This document shows, piece by piece, positions 18,101-25,800 of a stretch of 64,000 nt of DNA. Under the pieces are notes generated by a model, which saw only the letters and a program-made list of their open reading frames with translations, had not been told where the DNA came from and ran no database searches. The stretch is from a virus. Both the position numbers and the translations under genes were made by a program. Each line of letters begins with the position of its first letter. Position 1 is the stretch's first letter. Location: the IMG/VR virus record IMGVR_UViG_3300031787_000060, positions 1-64,000 of that record. One strand, written 5' to 3'.

Positions 18101-18331
18101 AACGACAACTTAGTAAGACAACAGTTCTTAGATTCAGTTAATCCAATCTTAGATTCGATTAGAAGAGACAGAGGTTTATATGACTTCAGAGTTACTGTTC
18201 AAAACACACCTGAAGACTTAGATGCTAACCAATTAGTAGGTAAGATTTATATCAAACCAACTAAAGCTCTTGAATTCATAGACATTGAGTTCTTAATTAC
18301 TCCAACAGGAGCATCGTTTGAAAATATTTAA
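15140..18331 (+). CDS. 18: Tail sheath protein (T4 gp18-like)
   Basis: A 1063-residue contractile sheath subunit. The N-terminus FVSPGVYTSERD and the following G-I-A-G-E-T-L-K-G-P-A-F-E-P region are typical of sheath proteins. The C-terminal domain (about 880-1063) has the conserved sheath core: GRINPIATF, V-I-W-G-N-K-T-L, N-V-R-R-L-L-L-Q-A-R-K, and a Y-D-F-R-V-T-V-Q closing strand that joins neighbouring subunits. It is much longer than T4 gp18 (659 residues); most of the extra length is a Ser/Thr/Gly-rich beta region at about 110-350 that probably forms surface domains. It has its own late promoter and is followed by a strong terminator, which fits very high expression as a single-gene unit. 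Confidence 0.96.
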   Translation: MATSNKVFVSPGVYTSERDLSFVSQSVGITTLGIAGETLKGPAFEPIFITSYGEFETYFGGTTPEKFVNTQIPKYEAAYIAKSYLQQSNQLFVTRILGLSGYDAGPSWSITTVANVDCNTVALTGTATPFTATFVGTTASTSTVTITGLPVGITNATTPYTTYSGGSSTIYAQLQSQIFGVIGSNSTSASSIYYFGAVSGAQVTANIAAGYSASTNVFGVNAISASSIDYCSEVNDVWYYATFTPPTTGENYNGYSFFSRISTITGTSGSYSGSITGNIYNFSGLTYSGYNDLVVATLRSRGITNYSSTQNGPDYQVTGTSDVQMICTGSYSGVTKNPFSTFLISGLTYENSAFQFETSFNAGNANYISKVFGVENFAKDRTEVPLFVEERYPTLLNYGYNKGYIRGLNCSLISLPEARNNDTSSIAYYLEQYQTPESPWVVSELRGNLVYRLFKVYTIADGNAANTEIKVSVANISFNNGTFDLIVRDFFDTDANPVVLEKFTNCSMDPAENSYVAKKVGSSDGEYAVQSKYIFVEVNEEAPVDALPCGFEGFVTRTYTGAKSPFQIFKTKYDYPGEVIYNPPFGTTSNGSNTTASSGDNIRRTYLGISSAVAFSSDAPGYDPDFFQYKGMPNPNSATCTPPSHVFWPNVTKGFHMDSGATSIVIANVYQNSGQTAFEVGAGSFSSEPTSQTSPYYFLYSRKFTFLVQAGFDGWDIYREYRTNADRFRLGNTGYKQGALSCAPYTDATGWGAFKQITVGDNTVDYANTDYYAYLLGVQSFANPEVTNINVLVTPGVDYVNNSDLVSATIDIVENDRADSIYICTTPDFNLLQPSTSMDNLIYPQEAVDNLENTGIDSNYTATYYPWVLTRDTVNNTQIYIPSTAEVTRNLALTDNIAFPWFATAGYTRGIVNAIRARKRLTQEDRDTLYKGRINPIATFNDVGTVIWGNKTLQIRESALDRINVRRLLLQARKLISAVAVRLLFEQNDNLVRQQFLDSVNPILDSIRRDRGLYDFRVTVQNTPEDLDANQLVGKIYIKPTKALEFIDIEFLITPTGASFENI

Positions 18332-18350
18332 TCAACGATAAAATAATTGA

Positions 18351-18380
18351 AAACCCTCACGAAAGTGGGGGTTTTTATTT
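18351..18380 (+). terminator. Rho-independent terminator after tail sheath
   Basis: A perfect 10-bp stem (AAACCCTCAC at 18351-18360 with GTGGGGGTTT at 18365-18374, one G-T pair) closed by a GAAA tetraloop and followed by T-rich sequence. It lies 20 bases after the sheath stop. Confidence 0.92.
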
Positions 18381-18387
18381 TACATAA

Positions 18388-18394
18388 TATTTAT
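18388..18394 (+). promoter_or_regulatory. Late-type promoter motif (TATTTAT)
   Basis: AATATTTATAGATATG: the motif ends 4 bases before the HAD-hydrolase ATG and 8 bases after the sheath terminator. Confidence 0.55.
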
Positions 18395-18398
18395 AGAT

Positions 18399-19214
18399 AT
18401 GAAAATATTTTTAGTAGAAGAATTTAATGAAGAAATCACACCCGATTTAAAATATTATGCATTTGATTGGGATGATAATATTCTTACAATGCCGACACAA
18501 ATAATACTTCGTACAGAAGATGGTGAAGAAGTTGGTATGTCAACTGAAGACTTTGCGGAATATCGTGTAAAGGTTGGGGTTGAACCTTTTGAATATAAAA
18601 AGAAAACTGTTGTAGGATTTGCTGACGACCCATTCAGAAATTTTGGAACCAAAGGGGATAAGAGGTTCATTATTGATGCAATGATGGCGAAAGAAGGCCC
18701 AGCATGGGATGACTTTGTTGAGGCGATTAATGGGGGTTCAATTTTTTCAATAGTTACAGCAAGAGGACATTCACCATTGGCTTTACGTAGGGCAATTGAA
18801 AATATGATTGAAACTAATTTTAGAGGAATATCTAAAAAAGAATTGGTTAAAAATTTAAGAAAGTTTAGAAAGTTTGCCGGTGAAGAAGATATGACAGACA
18901 AAGAACTTATAAATGCTTATATGGATATGAATAAGTATTATCCTGTAACATTTGGAGCCGGTTCTGCTCAAAGTCCTGAAAAAGGAAAGGTTGAAGCTTT
19001 AAGAGAATTTCAACAATATGTAAAATATTTAGCAAATCTATTAAAGAAACCTGTAATGTTTAAAGATGATATTAGTAATAGATTCATACCTAAAATAGGT
19101 TTTTCAGATGATGATTTAAGAAATTTAGAAAAAGTTAAAGATGAATTATCAAAAGACCCGGAAAATATTATTCAAACAATATCAACACATGGAGGAGAAA
19201 AGAAATTATATTAA
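18399..19214 (+). CDS. HAD-superfamily hydrolase
   Basis: A 271-residue protein with the four HAD motifs. Motif I is FDWDDNIL with nucleophile D23 and D25, motif II is SIVTARG with T120, a motif III lysine lies in SPEKGKVEAL (about 190), and motif IV is the D-D pair in MFKDDISNRF (about 225). A cap-like helical insertion lies between motifs I and II. The family removes phosphate from small molecules, nucleotides or nucleic-acid ends; the substrate here is unknown. The N-terminus MKIFLVEEFNEE has an L-V-E site and may be a short capsid-targeting peptide, though it is less clear than in the superoxide dismutase. It sits between tail sheath and tail tube with its own late promoter, an odd place for a metabolic enzyme. 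Confidence 0.85.
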   Translation: MKIFLVEEFNEEITPDLKYYAFDWDDNILTMPTQIILRTEDGEEVGMSTEDFAEYRVKVGVEPFEYKKKTVVGFADDPFRNFGTKGDKRFIIDAMMAKEGPAWDDFVEAINGGSIFSIVTARGHSPLALRRAIENMIETNFRGISKKELVKNLRKFRKFAGEEDMTDKELINAYMDMNKYYPVTFGAGSAQSPEKGKVEALREFQQYVKYLANLLKKPVMFKDDISNRFIPKIGFSDDDLRNLEKVKDELSKDPENIIQTISTHGGEKKLY

Positions 19215-19221
19215 TATTTAT
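19215..19221 (+). promoter_or_regulatory. Late-type promoter motif, distal copy
   Basis: TATTTATAAA begins directly after the HAD-hydrolase stop, about 110 bases from the tail-tube ATG. It is the first of two copies in this 116-base gap. Confidence 0.45.
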
Positions 19222-19289
19222 AAACTGGACTTATAGCAAGTTTGACTGAAAAAAAGTTCAAAGTAAATAGAAAAATATTTAATTGACAC

Positions 19290-19296
19290 TATTTAT
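19290..19296 (+). promoter_or_regulatory. Late-type promoter motif for tail tube
   Basis: CACTATTTATAATAAAA, 34 bases before the tube ATG. The leader is almost entirely A and T with A-runs before the start. Confidence 0.6.
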
Positions 19297-19330
19297 AATA
19301 AAATAAAAGAAAATTTAAAAACAAAATAAT

Positions 19331-19819
19331 ATGGCTGATTTGTTAACCAAAATGCCCTTTCCATATGAACCCAAAAAGAAAAACAGGTTCATTTTGAGAT
19401 TTCCTGATTCATTGGGAATAAACGAGTGGTTTGTTCAATCTGCTTCTCGACCTAAAATTACTATTAAATCAAATGATATTCCATTTTTGAATACCAAAAG
19501 ATATGTTGCGGGTATGTATGAGTGGAATACTATTCAGGTTAAACTTCTTGACCCAATCGGGCCATCAGCTGCTCAGGCTATGATGGAGTGGGTAAGATTA
19601 CACGCTGAAGAAGTAACAGGTCGTATGGGATATGCTGCGGGTTACAAAAAAGATGTGGAACTTGAAATGTTAGACCCAACAGGGGTTGTTATTGAAAAGT
19701 GGTCATTAATCCAATGTTTCTTAACTGACGTTGATTTTGGTTCAATTGCCTATACTGATGATGGTTTGGCAGATATTACTTTGACTCTTCGTCCTGACTA
19801 TTGTGTTTTACTTTACTAA
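19331..19819 (+). CDS. 19: Tail tube protein (T4 gp19-like)
   Basis: A 162-residue protein, the same size as T4 gp19 (163). It has the tube-fold pattern: a basic N-terminus, N-R-F-I-L-R-F-P strand, EWFVQSASRPK, a central W-N-T-I-Q-V-K-L-L-D-P strand followed by G-P-S-A-A-Q-A-M-M-E-W helix, and a C-terminal I-x-L-T-L-R-P-D-Y strand. Hexameric rings of this protein stack inside the sheath and carry DNA to the host. Two late motifs precede it and a strong terminator follows, so like the sheath it is a separate, highly expressed unit. Confidence 0.95.
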   Translation: MADLLTKMPFPYEPKKKNRFILRFPDSLGINEWFVQSASRPKITIKSNDIPFLNTKRYVAGMYEWNTIQVKLLDPIGPSAAQAMMEWVRLHAEEVTGRMGYAAGYKKDVELEMLDPTGVVIEKWSLIQCFLTDVDFGSIAYTDDGLADITLTLRPDYCVLLY

Positions 19820-19840
19820 TACAATTACAAATATTATATT

Positions 19841-19870
19841 AAGACCCACAGTAATGTGGGTTTTTTATTT
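19841..19870 (+). terminator. Rho-independent terminator after tail tube
   Basis: The stem ACCCACA (19844-19850) with TGTGGGT (19855-19861) around a GTAA loop can extend by three A-T pairs and runs into a T-rich tail. Confidence 0.9.
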
Positions 19871-19909
19871 ACATAAAGATAATTTTAAACTATTTTATAA
19901 ACAAAAACT

Positions 19910-20662
19910 ATGGAAGACAATAGTGTAAATCAAATGAATTTCAATTTACCTCACGACGTAATCCAATTACCAAGTCAGGGAAAATTTTATAAAAATAAAA
20001 AGAAATCAGTTAAGGTTGGTTTTTTAACCGCTTCTGATGAAAATATATTATCAAGTGCGTCAAATATGGGTGGTGACCAGATTATTTATAATTTGGTTAG
20101 AAATAAAGTTTATGAACCTGATTTGAAAATTGAAGATATGTTAGACGGTGATATACAGGCAATTTTGTTGTTTTTAAGAAACACATCATTTACACCTGAA
20201 TATAAACTATCATTGGTTGACCCTGAAACAGGTAAAGAATTTGAACACACTGAAATTTTAGATGAGGTTGATTTTATTAAAACAAATGTTGAACCTGATG
20301 AAAATGGGTTTTTTGAAACGACATTACCTAAGTCAAATACTGTAGTTAAATTAAAAATACTTACTTTTGGGGATATTAAAGAATTAAATGAAAGAGAAGA
20401 GTCATATCCTAAAAATATGGTAGTACCGAAAGTAACATGGAGGTTATCAAAACAAATAGTTTCAATAAACGGAAGTACAGATAAAGGTGAAATTGTTAAG
20501 TTTATTGAAAAAATGCCAATCATGGATTCTAAATACATTACAAAATTTTTGTCGGATAATTCACCAGGTTTAGATTTAATAAGAGAAGTAACAGCCCCAT
20601 CCGGAAAAAAGGTACTCACACGTATTGCCTTTGGGGCGGAGTTTTTTCGTCCTTTCTTCTGA
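19910..20662 (+). CDS. 26: Baseplate hub/tail assembly protein, T4 gp26-like
   Basis: A 250-residue protein. The N-terminal part has the pattern L-P-S-Q-G-K-F-Y, then V-K-V-G-F-L-T-A-S-D-E-N-I-L-S-S, which matches a family found beside tail tube genes in T4-like phages (hub assembly or tail chaperone role). Residues about 80-210 include a small beta domain and a V-T-W-R-L-S-K-Q-I strand. It stops at TGA in the middle of a region where the +1 frame continues as a chaperone-like tail, so a frameshifted longer form is possible. Upstream is a near-match to the late motif, TATTTTATA at 19891-19899. I am confident of its being a tail assembly protein, less of the exact T4 counterpart. Confidence 0.6.
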   Translation: MEDNSVNQMNFNLPHDVIQLPSQGKFYKNKKKSVKVGFLTASDENILSSASNMGGDQIIYNLVRNKVYEPDLKIEDMLDGDIQAILLFLRNTSFTPEYKLSLVDPETGKEFEHTEILDEVDFIKTNVEPDENGFFETTLPKSNTVVKLKILTFGDIKELNEREESYPKNMVVPKVTWRLSKQIVSINGSTDKGEIVKFIEKMPIMDSKYITKFLSDNSPGLDLIREVTAPSGKKVLTRIAFGAEFFRPFF

Positions 20663-20807
20663 GTATCTAAAATTTTTATTAGAAGAATATATTCTGTTGT
20701 CACGACAATTGCATATGTCGTATACCGATTTTTTAAAAATACCAACTTACCAGAGAAGATTTTTGGTTGATAGGATTATTGAATTAAATTCTAAAACAGA
20801 AAGTTGA
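20625..20807 (+). CDS. Tail assembly chaperone C-terminal part (gp51-like), possible +1 frameshift product
   Basis: An open frame of 60 codons that overlaps the end of the gp26-like gene in the +1 frame. If translated alone it would start at TTG (20625). The useful part begins at about codon 9: S-S-E-Y-L-K-F-L-L-E-E-Y-I-L-L-S, then M-S-Y-T-D-F-L-K-I-P and R-R-F-L-V-D-R-I-I-E-L. This layout (two helices around an S-Y-x-D/E-L-x-x-P turn) is typical of short proteins encoded after gp26-type genes and of frameshifted tail chaperone domains. There is no promoter or A-rich start region of its own, which favours translation by frameshifting or coupling. The tape measure gene follows, as it usually does after tail chaperones. 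Confidence 0.65.
   Translation: MPLGRSFFVLSSEYLKFLLEEYILLSRQLHMSYTDFLKIPTYQRRFLVDRIIELNSKTES
20642..20648 (+). other. Candidate +1 programmed frameshift site
   Basis: In the gp26-like frame the codons are GAG TTT TTT CGT. The tRNA-Phe on the second TTT can slip forward one base to pair perfectly with TTC, after which the chaperone-like frame continues for about 53 codons. A second candidate, TTC TGA G at the stop (20657-20663), resembles starvation-type +1 sites but pairs less well after slipping. Confidence 0.4.
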
Positions 20808-20808
20808 T

Positions 20809-20815
20809 TATTTAT
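20809..20815 (+). promoter_or_regulatory. Late-type promoter motif for tape measure gene
   Basis: GATTATTTATAAATAAAA, 11 bases before the ATG at 20827, starting one base after the previous stop codon. Confidence 0.6.
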
Positions 20816-20826
20816 AAATAAAAAAC

Positions 20827-22842
20827 ATGCAAAACACTCCTCTGGATGCAAATGTCCCAAATCCTGAAAATATAACACTTGGTTATAAAGATTTGATATT
20901 ATATCAAACTGATGTTTTAAAAAATTCAGAATTAATTAAAAAATCTATTGAAGGGGGAGCAAATGCTTTAATTAATATGGATAAAAGTACCTCTTCATTA
21001 ATAAGAGGTATGGGTGTTACAAGTAGTTATGCTGAAATTTTAAAAAATCAATTAGGTAGAGCAAACACTGAAATCAGTTTAATGGGTGGTAATCAAGAGG
21101 CAATTAACACCCTTCAGAAAGAATTTAATGAAGTTACTAATAGAAATATTGTTTTAACAACTGAAAATATTACACAATTATATGCTGCTCAACAAGTAAC
21201 AGGTGTTGCTGCAAAAACATTAGAAAGTTCATTTAGAAATGCGGGTATGGAAACTACCCATATTAGTGATGAAATGACTAAAGTAGTATCAACCGCACAA
21301 AATATGGGTGTAAATGCCCAAGTAGTTTCAGCAATGGTAGTTACTAATTTAGACAAAATGAACAGGTACGGGTTTGGTACAGGTGTTGAAGGTATGGCAA
21401 AAATGGCGGCAAAAGCGGCGGCTATGAGAGTTGATATGGCTCAAACTCTTAATGTTGCTGACAAACTTTTTTCACCTGAGTCGGCAATAGACGTTGCTTC
21501 GACTTTACAAAGGTTAGGGGCGACATCAAGTGCGTTATTAGACCCATTAAAATTAATGGATTTAGCTCAAAATAATGTACCTGAGTTACAAAATCAATTA
21601 TCTGAACTATCTAAAACTTTTACAAAATTTGATGAAAAAACTGGTACGTTCCAAATCATGCCTGAAGCTAGAAGACAGTTAAAAGAAGTTGCTGACTCTT
21701 TAGGTATTGACAGAGCGGAGTTTGAAAAAATGGCAATTGAATCCGCTAAGATTGAAAAGAAAATGGGCGAGATTGATTTTAAAGGTCTTGAAAATGTTCC
21801 TGAAGACCAAAAAATGATGTTGGCAAATATTGCGGAATTTAATAAAAATAGTGGTAAATATGAAGTAACTTATAAAGATGCAAATGGTGCCGTTACAACA
21901 CAAGCTTTAAATAATTTACAAAAAGGTGATATTGACCTAATAGCTCAACAACAGGAGTTTCAAAAAAAAGATAGTGGTTCACAGATGGTTGATTTGGCTA
22001 AAGACCAACTTGGAGCTGCAAATACGTTAGTTGCTCAACAAAACGCTTTAACGTCTTTATTATCGACTCAATATGCAATTTCTAAAGAAGGTAATGAATT
22101 TTTAAGAAATGCTGTAAATGGGCAAACAGAAATTTTAAAAAGCGGATTTGAAACTTTTAGCCTAACAACCCAAAAAGGAAAAGACAACTCACAACAGTTG
22201 ATTGGGGATATACAAGGTCGTGTAAATAAAGTTGTATCAGGTGACATATCTATAACTGAAATTACATCATTATTAGCTGATTTTTCACAAGGATTTGAAA
22301 CTTTAAAACCAATAATGGATGATGCCGTTAAAATCGCAACCGAAAACACTACTAAAGTTGTAATTTCAGAAGCATTGAAAGCTTCAAGTTCATTTGAAGA
22401 AGGTGCTAAAAAATTTGGTATAAATGTAGGTGATTTTGGTAATGCGGTCACTAAACTTACAATACTTGGAAGTGCGGTTACTAATTGGGCTAAAGAAAAA
22501 CTTGGAATAACTGAAGAGAAAAAAGATATTGCGATTACTGCTGACGGAATGCATTATAGTTTAGATAAAGGGGATATGTTGATGGCGGTTAATCAAAAAG
22601 CCTTAGCATCTTCAATAGGTGGTAATGTAGGTCCGTTATTACCTTCAAATGAAGGACAAGCGGTAAATAATACAACATCAGGTAAAAAAGAATTGGTTTT
22701 AACATTAAATGTAAATGCTAATTCTAATGACCCTCAAATTAAAAATGCTATACTATCAGCGTTTAATAATGACGACACTTTAAGAACATTAAGAGAAAAA
22801 ATTGGAGTAGTTGGTTCTGATTATGGTCTAACTGCAACGTAA
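20827..22842 (+). CDS. Probable tail tape measure protein
   Basis: A 671-residue, mostly helical, Ala/Gln/Asn-rich protein located between the tail chaperone and the large baseplate hub genes, the standard tape-measure position. Residues about 110-240 contain helices and Gly turns like those of tape-measure cores, for example A-A-Q-Q-V-T-G-V-A, M-A-K-M-A-A-K-A-A-A-M and V-A-S-T-L-Q-R-L-G-A-T. The C-terminal part is less conserved and ends in a short beta segment. T4 gp29 is 590 residues; at about 0.15 nm per residue this protein would fit a tail near 100 nm. The assignment is by composition and position, so it is an inference. Confidence 0.6.
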   Translation: MQNTPLDANVPNPENITLGYKDLILYQTDVLKNSELIKKSIEGGANALINMDKSTSSLIRGMGVTSSYAEILKNQLGRANTEISLMGGNQEAINTLQKEFNEVTNRNIVLTTENITQLYAAQQVTGVAAKTLESSFRNAGMETTHISDEMTKVVSTAQNMGVNAQVVSAMVVTNLDKMNRYGFGTGVEGMAKMAAKAAAMRVDMAQTLNVADKLFSPESAIDVASTLQRLGATSSALLDPLKLMDLAQNNVPELQNQLSELSKTFTKFDEKTGTFQIMPEARRQLKEVADSLGIDRAEFEKMAIESAKIEKKMGEIDFKGLENVPEDQKMMLANIAEFNKNSGKYEVTYKDANGAVTTQALNNLQKGDIDLIAQQQEFQKKDSGSQMVDLAKDQLGAANTLVAQQNALTSLLSTQYAISKEGNEFLRNAVNGQTEILKSGFETFSLTTQKGKDNSQQLIGDIQGRVNKVVSGDISITEITSLLADFSQGFETLKPIMDDAVKIATENTTKVVISEALKASSSFEEGAKKFGINVGDFGNAVTKLTILGSAVTNWAKEKLGITEEKKDIAITADGMHYSLDKGDMLMAVNQKALASSIGGNVGPLLPSNEGQAVNNTTSGKKELVLTLNVNANSNDPQIKNAILSAFNNDDTLRTLREKIGVVGSDYGLTAT

Positions 22843-22859
22843 TAAAATTATTTCTATTC

Positions 22860-22866
22860 TATTTAT
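22860..22866 (+). promoter_or_regulatory. Late-type promoter motif (TATTTAT)
   Basis: TTCTATTTATAGAAAAAAG, 14 bases before the ATG at 22881. The flanks make it a 14-base near-perfect palindrome (TTCTAT-TT-ATAGAA). Confidence 0.6.
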
Positions 22867-22880
22867 AGAAAAAAGTATAG

Positions 22881-25800
22881 ATGGCTGTAGAATTCTTATC
22901 ATTCAACAATTCGGAACAATTTAGAAAAGCATTAGTTGCAAGGAATTTAGCACCGTATAGTATTCAGGGTAATTTTACTTCACCCCAAGGGTTACAAAAC
23001 TATCCAATTAAATTACAAGACAATTCACCGGCAGATTCTGAAAGTGTAAGTTCAAACTTATATGTTGAACCTGCGTATAGTACAAGAATGAATTTGTATA
23101 GTCCCGCAGGTCAATTTTTTGATGGGGCATTAGTTGTTGATAATACGGTTCTTCCTGGTGGAGGAAGTACTGAAAATAACCCTTTAGGTACATCACAACC
23201 ATATGACTTACAAACATCAAGAATGGATTTATTCAATGAGGCATTTATTGATGATGCTGAAGTTGTTAATAGGTATTTACCACCTGATGGTTATGAGGAT
23301 TTATTCGTTACATCTGATTTAATTTTAGGTAAGTTACCTGCTGGTTCACAAATATATGGTGATGGTAAAGTTGCTCCAATCATATTTGTTCAGGGAGATT
23401 ATACTAATTACGAAATATTATTTGGTGACGCCGCATTAGCTAACGACTCATTTTTACAACAATTGGCGGCTCAAAGTTTGAGAGAAGCTACACAAGCCCG
23501 TATTGCTAGAGAAATTGAAAGAAATACTATTGGAGCAATTAATCTTGATACTTTAACTAATCCATTTAATGCGACGTTGTTAGCCACAGGTCAAGAACCT
23601 TTTGTTTATAGAGATTATACTATTACAAAACCTGACGGTCTATTAGATTACGCTGCGTTTTTCATACAAAAGTTAAGTGGTACTTATTTACCCGCTTCAC
23701 CTATTGAGGGAAGTTATTTTTCTGATACTGAAATATTAAGATTACGACCACTACAAGCTATTGGTAATTTGGGTGGTGGAAATATTACAAACAGACCAAA
23801 CCCGTCAATTAAATTTTTACAAAATACAGGTGCTGGTACAAAATCGGTTTTATTTAACGCACTTAACTACAATAGGTTTAAACCTAACTACGCTATAACA
23901 TCTACACAGGTTGGTAATTTTATTAATAATTTATTTGATAATTTTACTTCAATAGGTAACCTTTATGTTGGTAGACAAGAAACGGACATTACAAATGTTG
24001 TATCACCACCAAACGCTTCGCCTATAGACGCTTTTGGAATACCAACACAAGCTCCTGTATATGGGCCTGATAAGGTTGGTATATTATATGAAGGTGACCA
24101 AAATTTTCAGTTTGGATTAGCTGGATTAAATTACGAACAAAAACCTTCTTTTGATGGAGGATTTGTTTGGATTACAGAATTTACAAAACCTGAAGCTGGA
24201 AGAAATGTTGGACAAGGTGGACAGTTGTTAAGTAATAATCCAAATTTTACACCGTTAGCGTCTTCTTACAATCAAGTTTTATCTACTAACTATACATTTA
24301 GACCTGGTTCTATTTTAGATGTTACACAACGATTAATTAACTCAACACCTGCTCAAGGTGCTGATAGATTGGGACATGTTGGAAACGCAATTAATCAAGT
24401 GTCTAAAGTATTTTCAGATGGTTATAAAATATTAACCAAAGGTTCAAAAGTTAAAAAATATGTTAATAACTCAGGTACTGAGGTAGGACAAGAATATTGT
24501 AGAATCTTTACAAAAGATAAACCTTATTACACTTATGCTAATTTACAAAAAACAGTTGCTAATGACTCAGGTTTAGAAACTAATGGTAACATTAGAAGGT
24601 TTACTTATTCTGTTTTAGATAGTACCTACAATCTTAATATTACACCTTTTAAAAATGGTGGGACAAATGTCATTAACGGACAGGTAAAAAAATACATGTT
24701 GTCTTTAGAAAACTTAGCTTGGAAAGACACACCTGAATATAATCAACTTCCATCGGCAGAAAAAGGGCCTAATGGTGGTAGAATTATGTGGTTCCCTCCA
24801 TACGATTTAACTTTTGATGATAGTTCTACACCATCATTTAATGAAACTGATTTTATCGGTAGACCTGAACCAATATATACTTATAAAAATACTAAAAGGT
24901 CGGGTAGTATAAATTTTAAAATTATTGTTGACCATCCGTCCGTGTTAAATTTAATTGTTAATAAAGAATTACAAAATCAATCTAACTCAACTATAACATC
25001 GGTAGTTGATTCATTTTTTGCAGGATGTCAAAGGTATGATATATATGAATTAGCTCAGAAATTTAGTTCATTAAGTTTAGGTACTATTGACGAAGTTTAT
25101 CAACAGGTATTGGAAAGTTTAGATACGTCAGAAAGTGATAAAGTAGACGCTCTAACACAAATACCACAAGAGGATAATTCAGGGCCAAAAGAATTACCTA
25201 ATTTAAGTTCATATGTTGGTAACGGAATATATTTTAATGCTGATACTACAGAAAATAGTAACTATGACCAATCATATGAAAACATATATAACCAACTTGT
25301 CACAAATATAAACTCTGAATCTTTTGATGGTATTGATGCTTCTAAAAGTTTTTTAGAAAATACAATAACTCCAAATTACAATAATTTTATTGAATTAGCT
25401 CAAGAAATTGCGGATGCTTTAGTTAATAACAATGAGGTTAAAATAGATTTAAAGGCTACTAATTTTGGTGTTGGTGGTATTTCGGGGCCTGAATCACAAA
25501 ATTTAGGTGAAGATAGAAAACAAAGTATTATTGAATATTTTAATCAACTTGTATATCAAGGTACAAATATTTCAGAGTATGTTGACTCCAGAAGATTAAA
25601 AATTGATGTTAACTCTGGAACTATTGATAATTACAAACCTAAAGATAGTAGTCAAACTTATAATTGTAATGGTAATAATATTGCCGATGAATATAATGTA
25701 ATCCGTGTTGCTTGTAGTACTTTGGTTATCAGTAAAATTACTGTACAACCGTATACACCATTTGGTACAAAAGTTGCTAAATCGGTGAGTGAAGGTTATA

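Noticed and set aside
18455-18901. Minus-strand open frame opposite the HAD hydrolase gene
   Set aside because: The plus-strand gene carries all HAD motifs; the opposite frame is a shadow of it.
19241-19262. Hairpin before the tail tube gene as a terminator
   Set aside because: The stem is only about five pairs with a long A-rich loop and no T-run follows.
20110-20745. Minus-strand open frame of about 210 codons
   Set aside because: It lies fully opposite the gp26-like and chaperone frames, has no promoter motif on that strand and its protein has no recognisable pattern.
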